Positions 39,001 through 51,000 of a DNA stretch of 64,000 nt are shown here, piece by piece. The translations under genes and the position numbers were made by a program. The stretch is from contig SJOL01007384.1 in assembly GCA_004794785.1 (NCBI GenBank), positions 1,138,617 through 1,202,616 on the forward strand, read 5' to 3'. This DNA comes from Opisthorchis felineus. Taxonomy: Eukaryota > Platyhelminthes > Trematoda > Opisthorchiida > Opisthorchiidae. Position 1 is the first letter of the stretch. Each line of letters begins with the position of its first letter. The notes below the pieces were generated by a model. It made no database searches, was not told the DNA's origin, and was given only the letters and a program-made list of their open reading frames with translations.

Positions 39001-42000
39001 GGTGCTTCACTACCATCAGTTTACTCGAATAGGGAATGATAATGGAAAGAAAAGATGAGACAGGTAGGAAGACCTAGGGCTAGCCCACAACAAACATCCG
39101 ACGTGTCTAAACCTCTAACAATCAGTCAAGCAAACTGGATAGAAACCGACGGCATGAATGCATCTGACATCGCTTAGCCGCCATATCGTTCAATTGTCTC
39201 CAGACAAGCACACGGACCAATCCTGGAAAGCGAACAGAACCAACAAAACTTTCTGTAAAATTCTTCACTTCGCTCTGCCAGGCCATATTTTCCCCACTTT
39301 TAGGTTTCCGCCACTCCGAATTAGGCGCGGAAAATAACACTCTTCTCGGCAGGCAAAAGCTTGCAGTGCGTAACACATGAACCAGCCACCTTGGCTTACA
39401 GTGCTGGATGTATTCTTTGAGTGAAGTACTCCGCCCCACTTCACCAGAGACCCAGTTCCGAATTTTCTGGTAGCAGCGGATTCCTGCTATGGTTCTGAGA
39501 CATCGGTGGTCAAAGACCTGATGATGACTTACCTCCTCCTACCGAAGTGGCAAACCCTCGCAGTCGTACAGTGATACAGCGTGCAATGTGGTCTGACAGG
39601 CGTGTCATTTGAGACCAAATGATATGCCATTTTGAAAGTAAAATTGGAGTAAATTTGCAAAAGCACTTCTGGCCTCTGAGATTCGTGCGCTGACTTCGTC
39701 TGCCAACTACCGTCATAACCAAAACAACTCCCGAGATATATAGAGTGTTCCACAACTTCCAGTGTCACTACTTGAATTTTTAAAGACATGTTCGAAGACT
39801 GTATGTCCCACAGTAGGATTTGGCACTTCGTGGGTGCGAAGCATATGCCGAAGGACTGGACAATCTTCGTGAGCTCTTTCAGCAGTGCTTGCGCATACCG
39901 CTCATTTTCAAAAATTAGAATGACTTTGCCCGCATACTCTAGGTCAATAAGGTTCTGGCTCGAAGAAAGTTGAACACCTGGAGAGACCACCCAGTGTTCG
40001 ATCCATTATCTCACCAATAACGAAATTAAACAAAAATGGAGAGAGTAGACATCCTTGTCAGACACGTTCCTGTGGGAAAACTTCTAGGCAGCTCCTCATA
40101 CACTCTCATGCGCTCACAAGTATGCGGATACAAACAGCACACGGGAGATATTCACTGCGAACACCCTTTTTACAAATGGGCACCACTATTGAGTCACCCC
40201 AGTTAGTTGGGACGGTCCCTTTCGCCCAGACAGAGGAAAATAAGCTGGGGAACCACTAACTGAGAATTTCACCTCCATCTTTGGACATAGTGGGTGGCAG
40301 TTCGTCAGAACCAGCAGCTCGGTTACGCTTGAGGGACAAAAGGGATTCGCTTACTTCCGAAGTTCAGTGTCTAGTGCTGCGTTGCGGATCGGGAATCAGA
40401 CTGAGCAACTGCAGGTGGCCAGTTGAGTTGTCCTTAGAAGTGCTCAACTTAACTATTTAGGCGCTCTTCTTTTTTAGAGATAAGTGAGCCGTTGTTATCA
40501 GTGATTTTTTTCATTAACCGGAGCCTTCTTTGGGTCTGTTGCGAGTATCACCTTGAACGGTACACGCATATTCCCAGAGTTTCTCGTCTCCTCCATCTTT
40601 TCAGCTTTCTGGATCCATGAGGCTTCTCGGTTCGCGCAAATTCTCTATTGCACCTGAATTCTGAAAGTTCGTTGAGTGGTACCGTACTCTCAACCAGGAG
40701 GAACAGGTGTCCGAGCTTCAAGCATTGCTCGAGATCCAGTGCTTAGATCCAGTTGACCGTGCCGTTCCACAAGCGGAGCGTCCAGCGTCTTGCAGGATTG
40801 CGGACAGTATCTTTCAGTAAGGTCCGCCAGCTTCTCAGTAGCCAGGCGAGGTGTTATCATACTGCGCGCCAATGAAGGACACAACGAGAAGCAGCAACGA
40901 ACAAGTGTGTGGTCTGAATCCACATAGGTGTCCCAGAACGAGCAACGAACAGTGATTGAGCCACTCCCCCTAGAGGTAATGGAGAAAAATTATGGCGGGC
41001 GTCAGTGATAGACTGTTTTTGCTTACCCGGTTGCTGTATGTAGAAAGTAAGGCGACCCGGCTGGTGGCACCAAGCGAAGGCTGACGTGGCAATTCATGGT
41101 TGTACGTAAACTGGGATACTCCCATGGGGCTCAGACATGGAGAAGAGGACGATTAGAGTCATCAATCGAAACCTTTGATTTAAAAGCCCAATACGAAGAA
41201 GCGACGGTTGGCGTCAGACCACCATACATTTTTAACGAACAGTTCACTACGCATGCACCAATCCCCAAACTGGAGGACCAGGAGACCTTGCTAGTCAGAC
41301 CTCTAGCCATTGACCAACCTAGCATGAGAGACCCCGTAAGCATCACACACACTCCCCGGGATAGCTCAGTGGGTTATGGAAAAATAAACCATCAAACCGC
41401 CGTAAGGTCCACTCTCTTCGTGACGGATGAAAACAGCACACTCAGTCGAGCGTGAGAAAAGGGGGAGACTCAACTGAAACCGTAACAGTGTGGAGAGAAT
41501 CAGCGTGTGAATCTTCCCAAACAATTCGTGTTGACAGGTCACGTGATACGTTTGAATAATTCCAGTGGAGATGATAAAGCCGAATAGATAACACTGTATA
41601 CATTCCTGATAGAAATTAGTGGTTTTAAACAAAACCAGCATGAAGTGGTACAAAAAGCTTGGAGCTCTATTCCATGGGTTGATTAAAAGTGAACACAACA
41701 CGAGCGGATAAACAAGAAGCGCTACACACGAAGCAGTAAGCCAAGACGTTTTAACCAAAATAACGACGGAAGAAAAAGATAAATAAGCCTATTTTCAACG
41801 CCTAAAACAAAGTAATTTAGTAATGGAACTGAAAATTTTCGGCACAGAACTCATGGGATCCCGGTAATAATCAAACTCATCAAAACAGCTTGGAGCTCCC
41901 AAATAAAAAAGCGCGTTTTGACGACGATGACCAACTTAAAAAGGCCGAATATAAATCAAGCTGTAGGATAGCAAAGAAACAGATGGGAAATTGAGAATGG

Positions 42001-45000
42001 TGGTACCAGAAGTTGCAAGTATTTAATTGCGGGCTTCAATGAATAAGTCGGACAGGTTGAAACTGTCACATGGCGACCAAACCGGAAAGAACTTACTCAT
42101 AGCTGCGGGATTGGCATGAACGCCAAATTCCAGACAAAAAAAACCCAGAGGAAATAAGAAGCTCAATTACCCAAGTGAAACATTCCCAGCATTGTGTATC
42201 GAATAGGTGATTAAATGTCTTGCACCTTGAAAGAAGCATGAGAACTGAGACACTGCCCAAGTCTGAACAGGAGTAGCCGGAAAGCTCAGGTTGGGTTTGA
42301 ATCATGGACACGCTCGTCCCGCACCTTAACCTCCGAACTATTTCGAGCTCAGCTGGGTTCCATGACTAGGAATCCCAACAGCCGCCCGGAGGAAGGTGGC
42401 GATATTCTGCACATCGGACAGTATCTACGGCTTAAGTGTGAGCTGAAGCAAAACACAAAATGGCCCTGAGATTCCATATAATTTAGACCGATCTGTTTTC
42501 TACTAAATTTGTCGTGCCCTCGGTAGGTGCATCTACTGGTCAAGTTGAAAAGCCGGAAACAAACCGATGGTTTTTTTTGACGGGGATAGTAGCATGAGGG
42601 AGTGGAGGCTGCGAGGATGTCTGAGCTTGTAGAGAGAGACGATTAAAGGTAGGAATTCCAACCCCAACCCAGAAGGGACTGATGGTAAACTACAAACGCC
42701 ATTGTTACAGATGCTCCGAGGCTAATTCAAGAGAATCAGGAAACGGTGTGAAATACCCAACCTGGGACTAATTCATGGTGGTAAGCCTTGTGAGCGGGGT
42801 TATTGTCAGGGAGCTAAACTTAGACAAAAGAACAATTAGAGCCCTTAACCAAAGCCTTTGGCTCAAAATCCTGGCCGCAATGCAACCGTGGTTAGTACGT
42901 GAGCGCCATAGTACTGTAACTTTCAAGGAACACGTTGTCGCCGCTATTCCAACCCCCAACATGGAGGACCAGAAAACTTAATCTGGTTCATATACATGGG
43001 CCAACCTAGTATGACAAACTCTGAGGGTGTCACATTGACAGTGTCCAATATAGCTCAGAGGGTCACGGAGACCAATAAACCAAGGTAAAGTTCAGTCTCT
43101 TCGGAACTGGCTCTTCCGGACCACATGCTTTTCTGGTGTGACGTGGGCGCTTTTGTTCCTTCATACAGGGATGCGGAAACATCATGCCAGAAATTTACGT
43201 TGCCTCACGGCGACTTTCCACACCGTCAAGGTAATAAACAATAGTATTTCCAGTGGTGATCCATTCAGAAGAAGTTCAGCACAAGACGCTGATCCGCCAG
43301 GGTGATGCTTCAATGAAAACTACAATAACAGAGACGTCATACTTAAACATCCTAATTCCGGGAACTCAGGCGGGCTGCCAGAACTTTGCACAGCACAAAG
43401 TAAAAACTAAGAGAATTCAACGAGGGATAAAAGATCGATTGTGAATGTAGAATCTTTAATACAACATAAATGAATATGCGCTCACTATTGATTGCTCGAA
43501 CGACGTTGGACGAAATTCTTCAAGGTCGTCATAGAAGATATCGCTGATAGCGGTATACACAGACCCAAGTCCATTAACTCCTTTGGAATGGTCGTTGTGA
43601 TTTCCGGAGTGGAAGACCGGGAATGAGTAGTGATGGCCGTGGCAGTCGAGGAATCGCCAGTGGCACCACGATGTCGAGGACTGTTTTCAGTAGAGGATAA
43701 GGATGGGTGCTGTGCCAGATAGGCACGTTTCTGTGCGAGCGCCAACTGCGCAGCGTCAAAACACAGCGCATCTGGGGTGATTAGGAGGACACCATCAACT
43801 AATTTCTGACGGAAAAAATTGAACGAGAGGAAATGGATTTTACCATAGGGTGATCACAATAAAGGATCACCGAGCTACGCCTGCACAATGCTCCTAACTT
43901 GTAAGAAACGGCCACGGTTGCCATTAAAGACGTTATTTAGCGTTGCTTATCGAATGAGGTCATATTAAATTATATATTCTAACAAACAGGCTGAATGTAT
44001 TAGAATCCTGTGTGTAGTTTGTGATGTTTCGATGATGGAATGTTTAAAGCGAGGCGTAAGCTTGCAATTCAGGACTTCTGACCACCCGGAGCCAACACAG
44101 TAAGTCAAAAAGTGAAACTGACTGATGTAGAAAACGCTGCAGGGAAACTAATTTTCTAGATTCGGCATATGCATTCTTCCGGTCATCCATAAATTTTTAG
44201 TAAACTCCTCCAATTTGAGCGACACCGAATTCAAGCAGCTTTACCCGCGTCCAGCACAGACCAACATGCTTTATTGCACGTTTGTTTTTACAGAGTTTAG
44301 GCTAACGCGAAAGAAGTATCTCCCCATCCAACTGCTTTGTTTTGCTTCATTGGTGACCTACTGAGTTAGTTCGTCAGGTTCTCATTTATCCAATAACCAG
44401 TGTTTTCCCTGACCACCACAGCAAGCATTCTCGGGCTCCTTCCACCTCCAAACATCTCACTTCTCGGAAAACAAAGAGAACAGAACTGTTCCCTGAAGAT
44501 TCACCATCCCGGTTCTGTCAGTCCCGGATAACTTCTTGAATTGAGTTCATACATTCCGACTTCCATATCTGTTGAATTTGCAACACCAGCAAAAATTCAG
44601 GTTCTGAACCAAATCACCAGCCTGTTGTTCTCACAGTTTCCCCAAAACCTGAGAAATGCTATCTGTTATCTATCCGCCCCGGTGGAGCCCGAGTTGGCAT
44701 TTGCTTAGTTGGCCTAATTGCCTAGTGTGCCACGAAAAAAATAGGTTAAACTTAGACAGTAGTCCCAGCATAAGGTGCTCACGTCGTCGGTATTATTTGC
44801 TGGCATTTTATAGAACAAGCGACGGACAGTTGATAGAAGCCCAAAAAATGATAAGTTGACCCCACTACAAAGAATCCCGCGGAATAATAATAGGGTATTT
44901 CGTTTGAACAATCGTCCTCCTGTCCTCGCGCAATCATCCTAGAGAGTCCACACCAAAGGAGGGGGAATCACCAAGATGATTGCGCAAGGACAGGAGGACG

Positions 45001-48000
45001 ATTGTTCAAACGAGAGACATGTGAGTATGTATTCTACGAAAGCCCGCAACCACCAACACCTAAAATAGGATAAGTATCGCATTGTCGATAGTGTCTATAG
45101 TTCCCCAGCCCAAAAAACAACACCCGCGTTGGATTGGCCCGTTTGGTGGCACGAGGTATCTTCACATTGCGATCCCCTTGGGAAAAATAAGTCAACCAGA
45201 ATAGATGACCTGAAGAGGAACTACCGCAAGGAAAATGCACTAGATCATTAACACAGGTTTACTCGGTAATTATCACTTTGAAGCGTTGGTGTCATCAGCA
45301 ATGCTGATGCTGACACCTGACTTATTTCTTTCGGATTGGTATGTACGCCTTTTGATGAAATTATGTCTCAGGCATACGACCTATTGCTTAAAGGGTGGCA
45401 CATGGAAATTGCCCTACATGTAAGACACAGTAAGTAATGGCAATGAACAGTGAATCTGTAAAACGCAGAGTGGCGAAATTTGCAGCAAAACCATCCAGAA
45501 TTGAAAGCCTTGCATGACGATGAGGAGTGGAGCCAACCGACTGAATAACAAGGAGATGGAAGGCGCAAACTAAGAATCGAGACGGACCCGGATGCTGCGG
45601 GACCAGCTGATAACGATGCATGATCTACCATGTTTAAGGCACGGACCTCTCTACACGACCCGGCATTTTGTGTCATAAAAAGTCAGCCACCGGGTGACTC
45701 CAAAAGTTGTGGAAGAACTGGAACACGCTGGTATAGACAGACTAGAACGCGCCAAACACATTTGCTACTGATGACCAAATAAACATCGAGATGCGGTCAA
45801 TCATTGCACCTCATGTCAAACATGTATGCACCCCAATAACCCAACGAGCCGAAAGAGAATATCACGTCAAACCGTGAAAGCCAGCAATCCGAACGAAATA
45901 GTGGGGTGATATCATAAGACCGGTAGGCACAATACCCATGGGGAACGAGTACACACCGGTACATTTGGACTGTTTCACCAAACAGTGCAAGAAGTTACCA
46001 CTTTGTCAGGTGAACGCAACCACTGTGGTAAATGGGATTACCAAATCCTGGATTTGTCGCCTGAGTGCATCCAGCGAACTATATTCTGGTGGCGAATCGA
46101 ACTTTGAAAAAAACTTCCGTACACAAAGTATGCAACGTTCTGGAGATCGACAAAATTCATAGCACACATTATTAGTCGTGGTGGGACCGCTGAACGGATA
46201 AGCAGATCCCTCAAGGCCCTCTCGACGGTACCGACTCAAAGGAATCCGAGCATGTGGGACCAATATGTCAAGATGGCAAGATAACTTTTGGCATAAGAGT
46301 TCGGTCCACGAATTAATCGACCACAGAGTTTTCAAGTGGACAAGGCGTGAAACCAAGTTACCCAGTGAAATGCGAGTATCTACGCTATTCGCAGCTTGGA
46401 CGCTTGCTACGAATTGCCTCCCACAAATGGTAACAAGCTCTCGACAAGCATGTTGTGTGACGCGGAGCTTTCTCGAAACCGCACAACAATACTAAAAGAA
46501 CTACTATGACAAGAAGACATTTGGTACTCTGGTTCAAAACACAGATACTGTTTGGTTGCCCAACAATACCACTGGTTCGAAAGAACCGCTCAAGCTCCAA
46601 TATGAGCGGGAAGGACCATATGTTCAGTTCAGTTTACCAGCTCTAAACCGTGTACCAAAGGCACTTTGGTTCAAGATGATACAGATGCGACCACCAGAAA
46701 TTGGAACAGCGCAAGAGATACGGTCAAGCACTGGAGGCGATGGCATATTCAGCTAGTTCGGGAACTAGGCAGTTACGCATTGAAGGTGATAGCTTTGACG
46801 CACGAGCGCCACTGACTGCGTGGTTGGGCCGTATTTCCCAGTGTCATTACCCATTATGTCCGGAGGCCAGCGGCTCTTAATAAACGAACATCAGGTCACT
46901 TGGACGGATGTATCACGTGCGGACTACGGACTAAACGAAAGCATGCACTGATTGATCAGAATATCAGATAATCAGGATCGAGCATCTAAGCTCTGCCCTT
47001 CTCATCCCCTCACGAAGATTTTAGCGCAACCTCGTCGAACATTCTGTGATGGCCCCATAAATGCGGTTGTAATAATCATCCTTTGTCTCCATAAAGGGTT
47101 GTCTCAAGCTACCGTGCATTTTGATATACCATAGTGGGCGGAGCAGGAAGCCAAGGATTGACATAGAAGTTGCACCACCGTTTGCAGTACACAACACCAG
47201 GCGACAACCCTAACCCACGATGTCAATTTCGACAGAGCAACTCAAAGTAATTTTAAAACAGCAACAAACGCAGTTCGAAGAAGCTCAAATGAAGCTTGTT
47301 GAATCTCTGATGAGCGGTATATTGGTGAATACGATAAAAACAGTTCGGCCTCCAACTAACTTCACACATGCTGCTGTCCGCTCGATTAGTGAATTCAATT
47401 TGGAAACTGAACCTGAACGAACTATCAAAAGCTGCCTCAAAAAATGAGGACGTTTCAAACTGACTTTGCTCAGTTTGATCATGCGTGGAAATTTCGTGAA
47501 CTGGGGACAGCTGAACATGATCGGTTCTCCCAAAACTCCTCCATGACCTTGGTTTCTACGATACTGTCAAGATCCTGGCCTAAATATTCGGCAAGCAAAG
47601 TTTCTCGTTCAGTACTCGTCATCAGTGTCTCAAGATTACTAACAAGTAGAATGGATATTTCATCACGTAGGCCGGTGAGGTCAACAAAGAATGCGAGTGC
47701 TTCAAGCTCAGCATCAATTCAATTGTCTCATCTGCGTGGCTGGTCTTCAATCGCCACACAATGCAGGTATTCGACCCAGCTACTGAATCGAATTGAACAG
47801 GATCAAGAGGTAACACTTCAGGAACTTACCACCGAATGCTAACATCTTATCAAACTCAAGGCTAATGCTGCAACGACTAGACGTTCCCAGTCCTCTCAGC
47901 CTGACATAGTATGCAAAGTAACTTCCAAAAGGTAATCAAATTCCAAAAGGACCCCGAAGAAAAAACTCCACACCCTGTTAGTTTTGTGACGAATGGCACT

Positions 48001-51000
48001 TTTCATGCCACTGCCCCCACCGTAACCGCAGGTGCAGCAAGTGCGGTCGAAAAGGCCACAAAGGAAATACTGAGAGCTAACTTCAGGAGCTGGCCTAAGC
48101 ATCAGCCCGAGAAAAGGAAGCGGGCAGGGGCCATGGTCACTATATTCAGGATGAAATCAACCGGCCGACGAAAATTCGTCACAGTATGTGTCAATGGCAC
48201 GCCAGTTACCCTCCAACTTGATACAGGTTCTGGCCCCATTCTGATTGGGGGCGAGATGGCTCAGTGGTTAGAGCGCGGATTAACTGACCCGAAGGTCCGT
48301 GGTTCGAACCCGACCTCTGCATCTCGACTTCCCATGTTTAGGCTTGTAAAACCTGGCAGTATATCAGCCTTCGTGCTTCCTTCTGGTGGCATGGCAGTTG
48401 GGCACCGAAAGGGTGCTACAGCTTAACGATTTTTTTCTCACTCTGATTTCAAAACCAACCTGGAACGGGATTGAAAGGGCACCAATGGAACACACAAAGT
48501 ATGCCGTTCGTAATACGCCTGGTGGAAGTCTCAAGGTGAACGGGAAGCCTTACTACTCCGTAACGTTCAACGGGGTTCAGTGGCGCCTACCACCTCATGA
48601 AATACACAAGCCTCGATCCCCTAGGCCTGGATTGGATTAATGAACTTCAACTCTTGGACCAACCCCTCAATGCTGTTTGTAACGAAACGAATGCAGATGG
48701 CTGCAATACGTTCACCGGAACACCACATTCTATTTCATGGTCAGTACAGTTAAAGCCAAACTGGAAACCAGTTGAAACATACGCGACATAGCGGCTATTA
48801 AGCTCGTGGCGTCCGGTACCGATAACCCTCTCACTTCAGTCCATTTTGGCGACGTTGTAGCCACGGTTCCCACCCTTCAATCTACAGTCTCATGGTCAGG
48901 TGGATCATTCCACTGCTATCCGGAAAGTCAGGAGGAAGGGCCCGGCAGGAGGGACACCACAGCAGTCACACAGAGGCCAGATATTGATTCGAGGTGAATA
49001 CTGTCCACGGTGGACGCAGGGTCGAATACTACGTCAAGCACGCGGCGCAAATCAGATCACCAGCACGACCAAGTCATGCGAATCAACATCAGACAGCATT
49101 GTGGAACCACGTCGCATGGAACCCAGGAGAGCCGTGATAAACCTTCTAAGTGGAGGGCAACAAATCCCACATCAGGCTGTTCACTACCTCAGAGACGGAC
49201 GGACATCCGACGGCTCCTCCCTGAGCCGTCACAAGTGAGATCAAAGCAGCGTCCTCAAGTAGATGTCCAGAGGCCAGACGCTCGGGGTCGGGGGCTTTGT
49301 CGCTTCGAAGGATTGATATATCACGCTGGATTCCTATTGCTGACGCGGGCTGTTGTCGATGTTCCATTCACTCCCGCTGGGTTCTTCCAGCGGTTTTGTT
49401 GAAGGAGACCAGCTGGACTGTTCTTCGAAGTATTCAGCCCATCACTCAAGACGACGATTTTGTGAGTGAATTGCCGTTCCGTCTTTTTCAGATAGCATTT
49501 CGCTGATACTTGTCTTCTTTTAACTGGTTGATCGAATCAGCTAAACTAGGGCTCGGTTGCTGCCTGCAGCGAAAACCTTCTCCATTGCCTGGGCCTTCAA
49601 AATCCACCAGCGTTCTCTGTCATTCTTCAAGGTCTTGTTTATCCGGTGTTTGAGGGATCTGCACCCGCCATCACAGTCATCAGCTGCTGGTATAGCCTTT
49701 CTGGCAGCAATAAGACCTACTGGTCTCGACAATATCCAGTGTTCCTTTACTTGAGTCGGACGGCTTGAACAAACAGTTTTGAAAGCTGAAAGCATAGCTT
49801 TTTTAAGTCCCTTACATTCAACCTCCGACCAATCTTCATCATCAGTTTCCAGTAGCTTTGCAGCCAGGTCAACTGGGACCCAGTCCAGTAATGCACTTTC
49901 AGCTTTGGGGTTGAGTGCAACTACCACACCGTGGGTACCACGAGGCATTGCGTGGGTCACGATCACCATATAACCGAAGAGTGAAATGTGGAACATCTGA
50001 ACTCATGCTAAGCGGCTTGAGGTACACGACCGAAGTCGGGTCTTGAATGCATTTTTCGGAAACACAACAGACATCGGCAGAGAGGAGAAGCAGGGTTTCA
50101 GCAAGAGATGCCAGTTGCTCAATTTGACATAAAGTAAGGACGTTAGAGGCTGCAACAAGAATCAGATCTTTGGAGTTTAGCAAGGGATTGTATTCGCTTA
50201 GACGCGGAACAATGGATATGGGACTGGTAGATCGGTTGACCGCTGTGCACCGTACGATGGGTGTGGAGGGGGTGTGGGTGAGGGCCATGAACTGCAAGGG
50301 TGAATGGTACTTCCCGGTCGCCCAGGCCGAAAAGGGGATTTGGTTGGGATGCCATACATTGACATAAAAGGCTACTCAATGAAGGGGGGATGTAGGGTTT
50401 TGTTCGGGGACCCTTCTCCTAGCCTCTGATTCAAGAGTCTGGACAGCAAGGCGGTGGTTGTTAGAGTTTTCTTGGGGGACTGTTCTTGGAATCAACGACT
50501 CAATAGTCTGACTCGGCTGGCTGCAGTGGGGTGGGCTGGCCCGAGGGCGCAGGGAGTAAGGCGTAAGTGTTTGACTCCTAATGCGGTTGCGCACAGAAGA
50601 TACCTTCTAACCGTACTGAGTAATCACGGTCAACCGTTGGGCGATCGGGGTGTGCGATTTTCGGAACTGACCTTTTTTAACCCATCCTTCCTCAGGGGAA
50701 GGCAGCATCGCTGCTTCCATAAATATGGAGATGCTGGTCGCCTGAAGGAAACTCCTTACTACCTTCACACTCCCTCCGCGGAGGACAGTACGACTTCAGC
50801 TCCAGGCTACCTCGTAATACGATTTCTCGCAGCACGATGACGTGCTGTTCTTCGTCGGGCTACTGCCCATTGGCCTTCCAGGTATGTCTGGACCTGGCTG
50901 GAACTGAGTTCCAGCCAGTGTAGCCTGCAGGATCGTTGCAGTACCGAAGCCGGACCATCACAAGGTGACAGCTTTAGGTCGGGCCATATCTGGTAGAAAA

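Larger units (their letters stand above)
32185..43485 (-). other. Intron 4 of the OXR1-like gene, about 11.3 kb
   Basis: The intron begins at GTGAGC (43485). Named content is LINE 3' ends at 33700-34110 and 34790-35115, a Penelope-type endonuclease remnant at 35959-36262, a LINE at 39122-40935 and dispersed-repeat copies at 41040-41450 and 42755-43125. I see nothing clear in 36270-39120, 41450-42750 or 32185-33700. Confidence 0.6.

Noticed and set aside
42349..42440. Minus-strand exon [18 protein letters not shown] after the GRAM-like exon
   Set aside because: It has an excellent acceptor and fits phase 2, but I find no acceptable donor before its stop; kept only as a note.
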